A stretch of DNA of 64,000 nucleotides from Rhizophagus irregularis (Eukaryota > Glomeromycota > Glomeromycetes > Glomerales > Glomeraceae). Below the pieces are notes generated by a model. It did not search any database. It saw only the letters and a program-made list of their open reading frames with translations, and had not been told where the DNA came from. Within the stretch, counting starts at the first letter, position 1, and every line of letters starts with the position of its first letter. Positions 49,553 through 61,155 of the stretch are shown piece after piece. The stretch covers positions 744,001 through 808,000 of the forward strand of contig NC_089459.1 of the NCBI RefSeq assembly GCF_026210795.1, given 5' to 3'. Position numbers and translations under genes: made by a program.

Positions 49553-51643
49553 ATGTCAACTATAAAGCGTAAAAATATCAAAGAAATTTCGAAGGAAAAA
49601 AGTAAAATAATTGAAAATGAAACTCATTCTGAATTAACTACACCGTCGCAAAAGGATGTATCCCAAATTTTATCATCATCTGTAGCAGGAGCTTCTTCAC
49701 TTGTTATGTTACAACTTATTAGCAGATTGACTACTTTTGTTTTGCATCAAGTTGTTTTACGTTACACAGATCCTGCAACATTTGGAATTGCATCAGTGCA
49801 ATTAGAATTGTTATTGGCAACAATCTTGTTTTTATCTCGCGAAGGATTTCGGTGTGCTTTATTGAGAGGTAGTGGTGATACTATTGTAGTTGATTCTGAT
49901 GGAAAATCATCTGAGAAATCACAAGAAAATTCGAAAGGTCCGATAATATTTGCCAATTCATCTGTTGGATCCGTCCAAAAAATAACAAATTTATCTTACG
50001 TTCCAATTCCAATCGGGATAATTACAACATTTCTTGCCTGCACATTTTATATCTTTTACGCAACAGAGGAATCATTATCTGCACCATATTATGTTATTTC
50101 GGTAATACTATATGGTTTAGCAGCATTTATTGAATTAATTATTGAGCCACTTTACGTTGCTGCCTTGAACAATTTATTATTCACTCTTAGAGTGCGTTGT
50201 GAGATAATTGGGGTATTTCTTCGTTGTTTTATTACATTCGCAATGACAGTCATAGGTGCTCCAAAAAATGGTGAAAAGGGCGAAAATGCTTATGGAATTT
50301 TAGCATTTGCAGTTGCACAGGTTGCTTTTTCTTTAGTTTTGATGATAGGTTATATCGGATATTTCATATCAAATTGGGATATTCAATTATTGAAACCACA
50401 AAAATTACAAGATGAAAGGTAATTGGTTATTAAATTCTTTTATAAAGAAACTTTAATACAAATATTTTTATTGATGATCTTTATCTTTATGTATAGACAA
50501 AAGGTATTCTGGTTTGACGAACATTTGTTTAACTTAGCCAAAACATTTACAAAGCAATCTTTGTTAAAACATGTCTTAACAGAAGGTGATAAAATGTTAA
50601 TAGCATTATTAAGTGAGCCAGTTGATCAAGGAATATATGCATTTGTTTTTAATTACGGTAGGTTAAACGATCCGATTCTAGATTTATCATTCCTTTCTAA
50701 GATACTCATGTCATTTTTGTTTTTTTAGGATCACTGATTGTGCGAATATTGTTTCAACCATTGGAAGAAACGACTCGTACATTATTTTCCAAACTTTTAA
50801 CGCGTGTTGATATTCATAATGACGTTAACGATAAACAAAAAGAATCAGAAGCAGAAACTTGTAGAGCATTAATAACATCTTTACAAGTTCTAACAACTTT
50901 AATTAAATTTCATATTTTACTTGGACTTCTTTTTATTGGATTCGCAACTAATTATACCGGAACTTTGATTGATTTACTTGTAGGTTCTGTATGGTCCCAA
51001 ACACCCGCACCACTTGTATTATCAGTTTATTGTATATATGTTCCAATAATGGGAATTAATGGTGTTACTGAGGCATTTGTAGCAGCGGTTGCGTCAGAAG
51101 AAACTTTAAGTAAATTAAATTATTGGTTAATTGCTTTTTCAGCAGGATTTGTTGGAGCTGGTGTAATATTTATGAAAGGGTTATCCGCTGGTGCTATTGG
51201 ATTAGTTGCAGCCAATGTAGTTAATTTATCAACACGAATTTTATGGAGCTGGAATTTTATTAGATCTTATTTTTTAAATCACCGTGATGGTAGACAGGAA
51301 ACGAATGAATTGAAAAGAATGTTATCTTTATCCAATTTATTACCTAATTATTTAGTGTTACTATCTTTTAGTTTAGCATGGATTATAACTTATTTTTCTA
51401 ATCAATTGATTGGTTGGGAAACTTTGGATGCGAAGATTAAACATGTTGCTGTTGGTGGTGTTTGTGCTATTGTTGTCGCAGGAATAACGTAATCATTACT
51501 CTTTTCTATATTTTTTGGGAATTTTTTTTCGTAAATTCATTAACCAATTATTATTTATACTTAGGTATTTGCAAGAAAAAGAATTTATAAGAGATTCTAT
51601 GAAACTTATTCGTGGTAACAAGGCACCAAATAAGCGAGAATAA
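49553..51643 (+). CDS. RFT1: Rft1, lipid-linked oligosaccharide pathway membrane protein
   Basis: Four exons: 49553-50418, 50497-50657, 50729-51488, 51565-51643; 1866 nt, 621 aa (yeast 574). It is an ER multi-span protein required for handling Man5GlcNAc2-PP-dolichol in N-glycosylation; whether it is the flippase itself is debated. Family signatures are visible: LVMLQLISRLTTFVLHQVVLR, TFGIASVQLELLLATILFLSREGFRCALLR, FIELIIEPLYVAALN, LTEGDKMLIAL, DQGIYAFVFNYGSLIVRILFQPLEE and YIPIMGINGVTEAFV-like VPIMGINGVTEAFVAA. The N-terminal 35 residues are charged and probably cytosolic. Confidence 0.94.
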
Positions 51644-51876
51644 TTTATGAATAAGATAATTTAATGTTCTGATGCTTAATAATGTAAAAATTATTATTAT
51701 AAATTTGTATTTAAATAATTAAAGTGTAATAAATTGAATAAATTGGAATTTTATAATATTGATTACGATAAAAAATATGCTCTTGTTAACTCCTTAAATT
51801 CTATGATAATTCGGTTACTATGGCTATGGCCAACAAAGTAATACGTTCAAAACTCTTATGAGAGAATAGTATAAGA

Positions 51877-52033
51877 GGACCCCCGAGTTATATATATAGG
51901 TCAGGGGAGATCGGCACACATTTACTATTAGCTTTACGCATTTCTTCAGGGCCAGCACTATGAATGCTGGTCGGCATTATCTACAAATGGAAGTAATCTA
52001 CATGATTTGGCACTTTTTATAGCTCGGGGGTCC
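51877..52033. mobile_element. Mutator-like MITE with 10-bp target duplication (157 bp)
   Basis: Perfect 10-bp duplication TAGTATAAGA at 51867-51876 and 52034-52043. Ends GGACCCCCGAGTTATA and, reversed, GGACCCCCGAGCTATA. A 9-11 bp duplication fits Mutator-like elements better than hAT or mariner. Non-coding. Confidence 0.75.
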
Positions 52034-52290
52034 TAGTATAAGATTCCTAATTATGATAGTTTTGGATTTAGACAATTGTTCTATTCATATAAATGGATTT
52101 TCATCCAATTGGACAATTGAATATATGTCCAATCCAGATAGATAATACCCACATTGTCCAAATCATAATTGTCAACTACTGTCGACTGTCGATCATACCT
52201 TATTTATTTAGCATAATAAGGTAAGAGTTATTGAAGTTCATTATTTTTTTAAACTTATGCTTATTTTCTCTTTATTGTATTATCGTTATA

Positions 52291-52441
52291 GTTGGGTCCT
52301 TTTCAATAGAAAGAGGAAATTATCAGGGAACCTTCTAGGTTAATGTTGAATGTTTTTTCCAGCCTAAAATTCATTTAGCATACAAAGTAAATTCAGTTTT
52401 TTCTGGAAGTTTCCTCCTTTCTATTGCAAAGGGTCCAGCCA
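52291..52441. mobile_element. TA-flanked MITE (151 bp)
   Basis: TA at 52289-52290 and 52442-52443. Ends GTTGGGTCCTTTTCAATAGA and, reversed, TGGCTGGACCCTTTGCAATA then GAAAG; both continue into an AGGAAA-rich stretch. Non-coding. Confidence 0.6.
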
Positions 52442-52645
52442 TATAAAGTAAGAAGTTTGTTGTTAAATACAACTTAAATTTCATAAATTTTATTATTTTC
52501 AACAATTTTAGCAAATTTCTGTCTATTCATTTCCATATTATGAAGATTATCGTTACAAAAATATTATTTAACAAAAGTAAATGACGAAATCTAATATCTA
52601 GAACTAAAAATTTTTGACAGGTCAGCATGATCCATGCGTTACTTT

Positions 52646-55285
52646 TTACATAAAATACATAGGGTATTTTTCGAGATTTGGGTGTACTTTTGGCAATTTC
52701 ATGTCATCATTCAAATACATTCTCGCCCGGGCACAAATCAGATGTGCATAATATGTGGGTGACGGAATGCTTACACTAGATGTGGTGCGCTGAAAGTTAT
52801 AGCATAATGCATTGCTTAAACATTGAAACTCATCCGTTGTTAATTTGATATCGTCATAAAGAATGGTGTAATGAGAAGGACGTGCCATTCCTTGATGTGT
52901 ATAGTGTGACTGGAGGTAAAAGTCATTAAGTGTGGGATGAGTGATCTTCCTGTCAACAACTGTTCCAACGAGACAATTGCCATTTTTATCAGCCTCCTTA
53001 GGATTTCCAGGAAACAGTCTCGTATGGTGACGTTTGCCAACGACTGCGAAAGTGATCTTTGGTTGATAGCCTGCTTGGAACTCGGCACATGCTTCTTTAA
53101 TCTTGAGAAGTTCCCATTTGAGTACTCGTTCAAACTGGGATTCACTAACACCATCACGATACATAATAATACATGGCGGAAGAAGCGACGCCACTGTATT
53201 TTTGACATTTCCTTTTTTATTCTTCTTGTAGTTGCAATAGTCTTCCAACACTTCCTTTATCATTTTGTCAATATTAATAATCTCCTCCCTGCCGGAGCGC
53301 TCTTGAACTTGATATTTTGTAATGAAACGAGTGGCTCGATTATCAAGTGAGCCGACAACAGAACAAATTGAACAACCATTTTTGTCTTTAGGGTGAGTTA
53401 CATCAGCACCAAGTAAGAGGACATCTTCACCACTGGGAAGACCAATTTTTTTTTCGGGCAGAACCGAATTTACACCACCAAGCTTAAGGTTCATCTTCAT
53501 GGTGAGGTTGGCACAGTATTGCAAATTATTAAAAAGTTTCTTATAGTTGGAATTTACACTTACACATTGAGTGAGACAGCCAATCTCAGTATCCATAACG
53601 CGCTTGATAGTTTCGTAAAGTTTGGTGTTGGTACTTTGGATCTTATCTCCAGGAATAATAAAGAGCATCATTTGTGGTGGTCTGTTGAGTGTTTTTTTTG
53701 CATCTTCATAGGTTGATTTAATGACCTTGTCTAAATCATCTTTATGATATTGGACATATTGGATATGTGGAATATTTTTTGTAATATTCATCCCTTGTAT
53801 TTTGCATTGTGTTATGAGTTTTTCAATAAAACTGTAAACATCTTCCTCGGATATCCGTTTTTCTTGTTGTTCAAAGACAACGACCTGCCAGAAGGCGAGC
53901 ATTTCCCCACTTTTAACAAACTTAACGTTTTTGAGATTCCATTTTCCATTATTTGCGGGAATTGTAACGTTTTCTGCATATTCAACAGCTGTAGATTCAA
54001 GCACATGTGCATCGACTTCGGCTAAATGAGACGCAACTTCCATACCAACCCCAGTTGGGTTTTTATGAAGCTGTAAGATTTCGTGGGCGCCTTTGATTGT
54101 TTCTTTTTCATGCTCGTAAGGTTTCATCTTAGCAGCCGAAATGATTTCTGCTCGCTGTTTTCCGGTCAACTTGTTGGTTTTGTAACGCTGCCCCTCAGTA
54201 ATTTGGCAAAACTCAATTGGCCAGGCGACATGCGTACCCTCTTCACTCATTATTTCGACAAAGAGCTTTTTTGTCTCTCGGTGCTGATATTTGTCCTCGA
54301 AGTACTTTTCAAGCGGAAATGTTTCTTCCGAATCTGTCATTGGTTTATATTCGAAATGTGCTACTTTGGTAGCAGGTAGGAGCTTTTTAATGCGTCTCTC
54401 AGTGTGTACAGATTCCAGGTGTAGAGGACAAACAAGCAGGCCTTTGAGTATTTCGTTAATGTCTTTCAGCTGATAATCACTAAATTCGTCAGGAAGGTTT
54501 TGATATTTTGGATAAAGATATTGGAGAAGAAATTCATCTAGTCTCAATGGCTGATAAAAAGTGGTAAATGTAGGGTTCACATTAACGAACAAGCTTTCTT
54601 GACCTGGTCTCACGGTCGAGAACCATCCAGACCACAACTCAATACCACCAGTAATTTTTGTCTTGTTTCCTTTGTTGTAAATTGAACTTTTACCGGATTT
54701 AATGAACTTTTCTCCCGCTCTTTGATGGATCAGAGCGTTGAGGACGTCAAGGGAATCGTCGCTGAAAAAATCCCACTCAAACTCTTCTCCACTAATATAC
54801 TTCTCTAACTGTGTTAACTTGACGACAGTATCTGTTCGGCTAATCTGTACACTGTATTGAGTGGACTTGCCATTAATATTATGAAGATCTTTAAGAATAA
54901 TAATTTCTATAACAACTGGTTTTGTTTCGGTCTCTTTGTCAAATCCTAGACGGTCAGTTGTGAAAAGAGTAGTACCACCATCATATGCAATAACAACATT
55001 TTGGAACCATTCTCCCTTTTTAAGGCTAAGTTCTTTAAGAATCCTGCGTCGAATACTCTTTCCATAATCTGATCTTTCACGCTTGATGTCAGCTTCAATA
55101 TTCTTTTCGGCATCAATTGGTTTGATCTCAAGAGTATACTTAAGGAATTCGTCGTATTTTGAGATTTTTGTCACTTCGAAACTATTGGCCTTCACTGTAA
55201 CGACTCGTCCCTTTGTTCCAAATCCATCACGTTTAAGAATAGGGACGGAAGATTCGTTTTTGATGTTGATTTTTGTTTGTGACAT
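52646..55285 (-). CDS. Argonaute, single exon, slicer tetrad intact
   Basis: Intronless 879-aa protein from the ATG at 55283-55285. Order: N-terminal domain with FGTKGRVVTVKANSFEV, DUF1785 linker (GGIELWSGWFSTVRPGQ), PAZ (about 240-370), MID (FIIPGDKIQSTNTKLYETIK; IGCLTQCV) and PIWI (about 560-860). The catalytic residues are present: Asp628 in GADVTHP, the glutamate finger Glu668 in GREEII, Asp711 in YRDGVSE and His805 in ARPSHY, so it is predicted to cleave target RNA. The C-terminus ends in MYFM, as Argonautes usually do. G+C is visibly higher than in flanking genes, and the lack of introns contrasts with the intron-rich neighbours. Large Argonaute families are known in Rhizophagus; retroposition is one possible origin, but no poly-A tail is visible. 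Confidence 0.96.
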   Translation of the reverse strand: MSQTKINIKNESSVPILKRDGFGTKGRVVTVKANSFEVTKISKYDEFLKYTLEIKPIDAEKNIEADIKRERSDYGKSIRRRILKELSLKKGEWFQNVVIAYDGGTTLFTTDRLGFDKETETKPVVIEIIILKDLHNINGKSTQYSVQISRTDTVVKLTQLEKYISGEEFEWDFFSDDSLDVLNALIHQRAGEKFIKSGKSSIYNKGNKTKITGGIELWSGWFSTVRPGQESLFVNVNPTFTTFYQPLRLDEFLLQYLYPKYQNLPDEFSDYQLKDINEILKGLLVCPLHLESVHTERRIKKLLPATKVAHFEYKPMTDSEETFPLEKYFEDKYQHRETKKLFVEIMSEEGTHVAWPIEFCQITEGQRYKTNKLTGKQRAEIISAAKMKPYEHEKETIKGAHEILQLHKNPTGVGMEVASHLAEVDAHVLESTAVEYAENVTIPANNGKWNLKNVKFVKSGEMLAFWQVVVFEQQEKRISEEDVYSFIEKLITQCKIQGMNITKNIPHIQYVQYHKDDLDKVIKSTYEDAKKTLNRPPQMMLFIIPGDKIQSTNTKLYETIKRVMDTEIGCLTQCVSVNSNYKKLFNNLQYCANLTMKMNLKLGGVNSVLPEKKIGLPSGEDVLLLGADVTHPKDKNGCSICSVVGSLDNRATRFITKYQVQERSGREEIINIDKMIKEVLEDYCNYKKNKKGNVKNTVASLLPPCIIMYRDGVSESQFERVLKWELLKIKEACAEFQAGYQPKITFAVVGKRHHTRLFPGNPKEADKNGNCLVGTVVDRKITHPTLNDFYLQSHYTHQGMARPSHYTILYDDIKLTTDEFQCLSNALCYNFQRTTSSVSIPSPTYYAHLICARARMYLNDDMKLPKVHPNLEKYPMYFM

Positions 55286-56489
55286 GATTTTAATTAATGT
55301 GTTGAATTAATGAGAAGCGGGCGCTTTTATAGAAAATAAATTTTCTACGCCCAGGGCTGAAAACTGGGCTGAGTACAATAGCGGCAAATTTTTTGTCAAA
55401 TAGTTCTCTGAAATAGTAATCATTTTTTTTTTGAGATATTACATATAAACCATAAAAACTATTACCTATTACGAAAAAACTATTAAAAAAATTTTTTAAA
55501 AATGAACGGAATGAAAGTTCCTAGATTATGGGAATTGAAAAAATGAATTCGAATTAATAAAGGCTCGAATTCTTTACTAATTCTGATAACAGAAGCAAGC
55601 CATCGGTAAATGATTACAGTCCATTTGCGGTGGCGAAGCTCAAATAATCAATAATAAGCCGTATACCGTAAAACGCCGCAAATAATCAAGTATGGAAGTT
55701 TACTTCCATATGTATTGTATACCTCAAATTTGAACCATACTTGGAACTTTGACTTCAGTAGGCTTGGGTCAAAGTTTAACAAGTTTTTTTTGCAGGATTT
55801 CTAACATTATCAGGCTTAGACCTATTATGATTTATATAATTTATTTGATATATCTTATAAAAGTTGCTTATCAATATTTAACTTTGTATAACTTATAATT
55901 ATGGATTGCTAGTACTATAAATTTATTTGAAATATAATAAAAATTCAAATATTGGTTGTTTGGCTATTTTAAATTTAACAGTATATTAAAATAAAAAGAA
56001 ACAACAAAGTTAACATTAATTAAGGATTTCAAAAAATAAATCCATTATTTAAGAAAACTCATTAAAAACTTCCCTGTTGTGATTTACTTAAAAGTTATTC
56101 CTAAAAAAAATTTGAAAAAACAAAATTATTATATTAATAACTTTCTAATCTTTAAATCATTCATGTCACTAGTTAAATTTATGTAATGAAAACTTTATCA
56201 TATAGCAATAGAAGATATTCTTAATTTTTAAGTATTCATATTTCTCTTTATCTTACTCTTTTTTTTTGTTTTATTCATAAATAATGAAAATGTGAGGAAT
56301 AATAATTTCTTGATGTAAAAATTACAAATGTATAAATTGTTAAATAATAAATCATAGTTCATTCTCAAAATTTGGTTACGAAATATATTAAAGATTATAG
56401 CAGTGTTTGTGTCAATGTCTATATAATGTTTTATAATATTCAAAACTACAAAAATAATACCATTAATATCCATAATAAATCTTGACATT
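55286..56489. other. Region upstream of Argonaute
   Basis: 1.2 kb with the Argonaute promoter. Seen: a short inverted repeat near 55350-55375 (CAGGGCTG / CTGGGCTG) and a perfect palindrome TATGGAAGTTTACTTCCATA at 55692-55711. No gene supported. Confidence 0.4.
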
Positions 56490-58031
56490 TCATATATTCA
56501 TATTAATCTCCATAGAATAAAAATTCTCTAAACTATCTCTATCTCCAAAATCTTTTAAAATACCATCATTCATATATTCTCTTATAATTCCTTCCGGCTC
56601 ATTCTTAGATTGACTTTCAAAAGATAATATATATAATGATAAAGTATTTTTTCGTTGTTCTTTCCAAAATTCCAAAAATTCTTTCAATTCTTCTGAGGTA
56701 AAAGCCCATCCTCCTTGTAAACATATTATACATAAATTTTCTAGTGATAATATCTTCAATAATTCAAAAATTAATTTTCCTTGTAAACAATTTTCACTCT
56801 CTATTAAATTATTACTTAAGTAATCTATATTCCCTCTTAAATCTTTGTGATTACAAAATTTAATTGTTTCTAATTGATCACATAAATTCAATAAAGTGAA
56901 GAGTTCTTCCGACCACCAGACCGTCAAGAACCTCAACGTAGAAGAAGCTGGTAACAATATTTGAATATATTTTCCAATTTCTTCAGCACACGTGGGTGGA
57001 TTAATTTTATGCCAATAAATTCTTTTTAAATAAGAGGAATTTGAAGAAATCGAATTTGAAATTAAACTTGAATAAGTATTAAATGGAGCATTTTCATCAC
57101 AAAAAATATCTAAAATTTCAAGTTTAGGTAAAGTAACATAAGCTAATGATTCCATATTTGAAACTTCCGTTGTTATATCCAATTGCAAAATTCTTAAATT
57201 GATGAAAGAAGAAATTGTTTGTGGAGGAATACATAAACTTTGTCGTATTTTAAGAAAAGATAAAGAATGCATTTGAGTGGCTAGTGCTTGGCCTATTTCT
57301 GGACAAATACTAACATAATCTTCACTTGACACTAACACAAGAGTTTTTAAACCTTTTTGTAATTTTATTAGGGTGATTAAACCATCATTATCTTGATCAC
57401 AAGGATAAATTGTCAATCGATGTAGGTTTCTACTTATATGAGCTAATCCATAAAATAATTCTGGTGATCTTTCAGTATAACATTTGAGATCTCTAAGATA
57501 TTCTAAACAATGATTTGCTCCAGGAAAATAAGATAAAGGAATCTTTGGTAAAACGAGATGTTTAAGAGAACATTTCGTCATAAATAATTTGTAAAATTCC
57601 TGTTCTACCAGATGTTCACGATATGCTTTGTATTCACTATTTACATTATTTTTATTATCTTCATCAACTGTAACGGATTTAAGTTTATCCATCACGGTAG
57701 GTGATAAATGTTGACAATATCCCACGTAATCGAATAAAGGAGGTTTCTGTGATGTTGTCCGTAATAATAAATCTATTCCATTATTTCTCAATATTTCTTT
57801 TGAGTCTTCAGGTAAACAAGATAAAAGTGTTCTTACAAGAGGTGGCCAATCTTTATTACTTAAAATAAGTTTTGCACATTGCCATGGATTATTCCATATG
57901 AGTGGAATGACTGTCTCACACCATAATTTATTTACTAGTAGGCAAGAATGAAGTGAACTTGTGTAATTTAAGTCGTCCAACAAACATTTAAATATTCCAT
58001 TAAGACAATCTGTCGGTAAAGGTGCTGGCAT
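56490..58031 (-). CDS. F-box protein (second copy of the family in the window)
   Basis: Single exon, 513 aa from the ATG at 58029-58031. F-box-like N-terminus LPTDCLNGIFKCLLDDLNYT ... LHSCLLVNKLWCETVIPLIWNNPW with the LVNKLWC and VIPLIWNNPW patterns shared by Rhizophagus F-box proteins. The C-terminal part has degenerate LRR-like strands (LRDLKCYTE, LKTLVLVSSED, LRILQLDIT, LEILDIFCD). Same layout as the F-box gene at 47548-49122 but clearly diverged. Presumed Skp1-Cullin adaptor; target unknown. Confidence 0.88.
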   Translation of the reverse strand: MPAPLPTDCLNGIFKCLLDDLNYTSSLHSCLLVNKLWCETVIPLIWNNPWQCAKLILSNKDWPPLVRTLLSCLPEDSKEILRNNGIDLLLRTTSQKPPLFDYVGYCQHLSPTVMDKLKSVTVDEDNKNNVNSEYKAYREHLVEQEFYKLFMTKCSLKHLVLPKIPLSYFPGANHCLEYLRDLKCYTERSPELFYGLAHISRNLHRLTIYPCDQDNDGLITLIKLQKGLKTLVLVSSEDYVSICPEIGQALATQMHSLSFLKIRQSLCIPPQTISSFINLRILQLDITTEVSNMESLAYVTLPKLEILDIFCDENAPFNTYSSLISNSISSNSSYLKRIYWHKINPPTCAEEIGKYIQILLPASSTLRFLTVWWSEELFTLLNLCDQLETIKFCNHKDLRGNIDYLSNNLIESENCLQGKLIFELLKILSLENLCIICLQGGWAFTSEELKEFLEFWKEQRKNTLSLYILSFESQSKNEPEGIIREYMNDGILKDFGDRDSLENFYSMEINMNI

Positions 58032-61000
58032 TTTTTAATATTTAGTTAAATTAAAAACTATTTTTATAATAATAATAACAATATATTAAAAGCGTTTATA
58101 TAAGATAAAAAAAAATACTACAACAAATAAATGAATGAAATAAAGTTATGAGAAAAAAAAGTAACGAGAAAGGCTAAAAAAAAGTGGCTTTTATGTTTAT
58201 GAGAGAACGTAAGAAATTGGTAAAAGCCATGTTACCCAAAAAAGAAAGTACAAATGATCGATCAGTGATGATTTAATCGAATTACACAAAATAATTCCAC
58301 AACATATTCATGATTTCATTGGTTGCATTTTTAAAGTGAAGATTTGCACGAACAATTTTGTGCGTTGCAGATTGCACGAATTACGCGACATACCGAAGTC
58401 ACGGTTTAAGACCAAAACCGAATTTATTAATTAATTTGGTCCGATTTGTCTGAATAATTTAATGAAATTGTTCTCGAAAGTATGGTTGGATTCTGTATAT
58501 TCTGCAAATATACATTTTTTTTCCATGTCGCATTGGTGTAACATAAAATTTATTAAATTTAGTCCATGCACATCAAACAGCTTTGTTTCTCTTCTTGGTT
58601 AATTTGTTTTTTGTGACTTACCAGTAATTTTAATTTAACAATTCAAGGTTAGTACATATTATAATTGCGTTTTTAACAAAACCTTTCCGAATAGGCAAAT
58701 AAATTTTTTATTTGCAGATATAAATTTATAATATATTGATATTTTTTCTTGGAATTAATTTAGATATAGAAAAATGAATTACGGAAAGCTGGATTTATAT
58801 TTTCATAATGCCTGGATAGGTAATATATTTTTTTTAAGAAAAAATTATTTGTTATTGCTTCTGCTTAAACATCTGATCGACTAATACTTATTTTTATTTT
58901 TCTTCTATTATGTCAGTATTATGTCTCATTTAATTTTTTTCTTAATAGTTAGTATTTGAACAATTTATTAAACACAATTATATTGTATTAAACAAGTTAC
59001 AATCATTCTCTAAGTGCACCCCCAATGAAAACTTGAAAAAACGTGCATTTAGAGAAGGAAATTTTATATGATCTCTATATACTTGGGACTAAGAGGGTGC
59101 GTTTAGAGAAAAATCATATAATACGTGCACTTAGAGAGAGTGCACTTAGAGAGAGTTTACTGTATTTAGGCTACACTTATTAGATCAAAATTATTATGTT
59201 AAAGTTCATCATGATATTCTCAGCTAGGTTAATTAAAAAAATGATGACTTCGCTATTGAGATCTTGTGCAATTCGGCGATTATAAGTTTATATTTTTCTA
59301 GTTATTATTAATTATGGAATTTCCTTGGTATTTAATTTAAATTACTATGCTTATACCTTAATATTTTTATATTAGAGTGTTAACGGATAACTATCTCATA
59401 TAGTTCATGTCGAGGTTTATAAAACATTCCTATTATGTTGCGTTTGCAAAACCTCGTTTCGGGCTACGAAACATCAAGCTTTGCTGAGGGTATGGCTTAT
59501 ATTTTCAGGTAAATTAATTTATATAATTATATACAAGATAGATAGATAGATGGAAACACATTCTTCAAATTCATTATGGAAATTGAATTTTATATCAATT
59601 GAGTTTGTAAATTTTAGTTCAATATTAAGAGCTTAATAATCGTTAGACTTCATCGATTTTCTTTTTTTATCTTTACTGATCTTCCATTATCATCGAGGTA
59701 ATCTGAATAGTATTAGTTTCATCCTTCTGCGACTGAATGCCTTTTACATGTACATATGTATATAAATACATATTTCTTAGACGTTGGAGAATCTCAAAAT
59801 TGTTTAATTAAGACTTACATCTGATAAACATATTATAGAAACTTCAGGAATTTGTCGTCAAGTAGAAAGTGTAATAATTCCTTATGGTGATTAAGTTGCT
59901 TAATATTTCTTAATTATTAAGAAAACGGGAAATTAAATATAAATGCCATCAGTTTACGATGATGTTCAGCCCAAATCTAAAAGTTTCTTTCGCATTGTTC
60001 CTTTGCTATATGATCACTATTATTTTAGTTTTTCAAACTAATTGCCGTATAGGTGGGAGATTAAAATGTATTATTAAAACTTGAATATATCAGGAATTTA
60101 CATTTGTGCTGTTATTGGCTACAGTAAATAAAAACAGCTATCAACTCACCAAATAGCAAACCAACATTAAATAAGTTAATGTCTTTTTTTTTAAAAAAAA
60201 AGGACATATACAGTATTTAACTATATTCCTCAAAATAAGTTAGGTAGGGATGTTAAGTAGTTCGGAAGCGATTTGAACAATTTTGAAATTATTAAATACA
60301 GTTGAGTCGAATTACTTTACTCCAATAAGTAACTTTACCTAAAAAATCGACACCAATAAATTTTTAATTAATTTTCAATAAAGAAAAAATGATCTCCAAA
60401 ATGTGCAATTGCTTCAAACTACTTTAGAACCGAACCGGTTTCGAACCCGGTTCATTACAACCAAAAATATTGATTTCTCATTATAGACAAGTTGAATTGC
60501 TTAACTTCATTAATTAAAAGATTATTATAAACGAGATTTACTAATATTATAATAAGAGAAAATGATACTCAATCCAAGCAATTTTCAATAAACCACTTCC
60601 GAGATACTTAAGCAATTTAATATAGGAGCGTTATTAATCGCGTGTAACGAATCAATCATATTCTTTTTTTATAATCTTATCAAGTAATCCCACCAATATT
60701 AGCGCATAATTTTTTTTATAGCTAGCTTCTTCAAATAGGATATAGTAAAATCGATTTTACACCAGTTTTTACGATCAGACTTCGAAAAGATTCGATAATC
60801 GATTCCAAATTTCCAATCCCTATGTAGACTCGAGAAAATTTAATCAATATTTGAGCGGGTTTTTCTACGAATAAGCAAGTAATGCGAGAATGAATAAATT
60901 GCACTAGATTAGGGCTGTTAAAAATTAATAAAATTAATAAGTAATTTCATTTTTCTTTACACGTGTCAACTTCACCATTTTTTATACTTATATTTATAAA

Positions 61001-61155
61001 TGAGAGAAAGCCCATACTTTGACTAAAGATTATCATTAATAAATATATTACGTGATTTAATTGTGATTTATTATCATTAAATACAAATTAAAATGTTAAT
61101 ATGGTGAAAATATTGTCATTCTACGATTAAATCACACATTCAGGCTTAAGGTGAT
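58032..61155. other. 3.1-kb intergenic region
   Basis: No complete gene found. Possible isolated exons: 58773-58819 (MNYGKLDLYFHNAWIG before a GT donor) and 59433-59508 (MLRLQNLVSGYETSS then FAEGMAYIF before GTAAAT); they could not be joined. A short (GATA)n run lies at about 59540-59552. A MITE is at 59000-59162. TAGGGATG at 60245 and a reversed TAGGGATT near 60823 may be the ends of an old hAT-like element. Confidence 0.35.
59000..59162. mobile_element. Mariner-type MITE (163 bp)
   Basis: TA at 58998-58999 and 59163-59164. The left end is CAATCATTCTCTAAGTGCAC; the right end reversed is CAGTAAACTCTCTCTAAGTG. The motif CTCTAAGTGCAC or its reverse is repeated four times. Non-coding. Confidence 0.6.

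Larger units (their letters stand above)
51644..52645. other. Intergenic region with miniature elements
   Basis: 1.0 kb between RFT1 and the Argonaute stop codon, holding two defined miniature elements (51877-52033, 52291-52441). An imperfect inverted repeat near 52046-52180 (TTTGGATTTAGACAATTG versus a reversed TTTGGACAAT) may be a third. No gene. Confidence 0.4.

Noticed and set aside
52937-54473. Several frames on the plus strand across the Argonaute gene
   Set aside because: Antisense shadows of a continuous 879-codon Argonaute frame with intact motifs.
52646-55285. Horizontal transfer of the Argonaute from bacteria
   Set aside because: The domain order, PIWI motifs and C-terminus are eukaryotic; composition alone can be explained by retroposition or different codon bias.
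60430-60470. tRNA-like T-arm near GGTTTCGAACCCGG
   Set aside because: No acceptor, D or anticodon stem can be drawn around it; it looks like part of an old element with inverted GAACCGG motifs.
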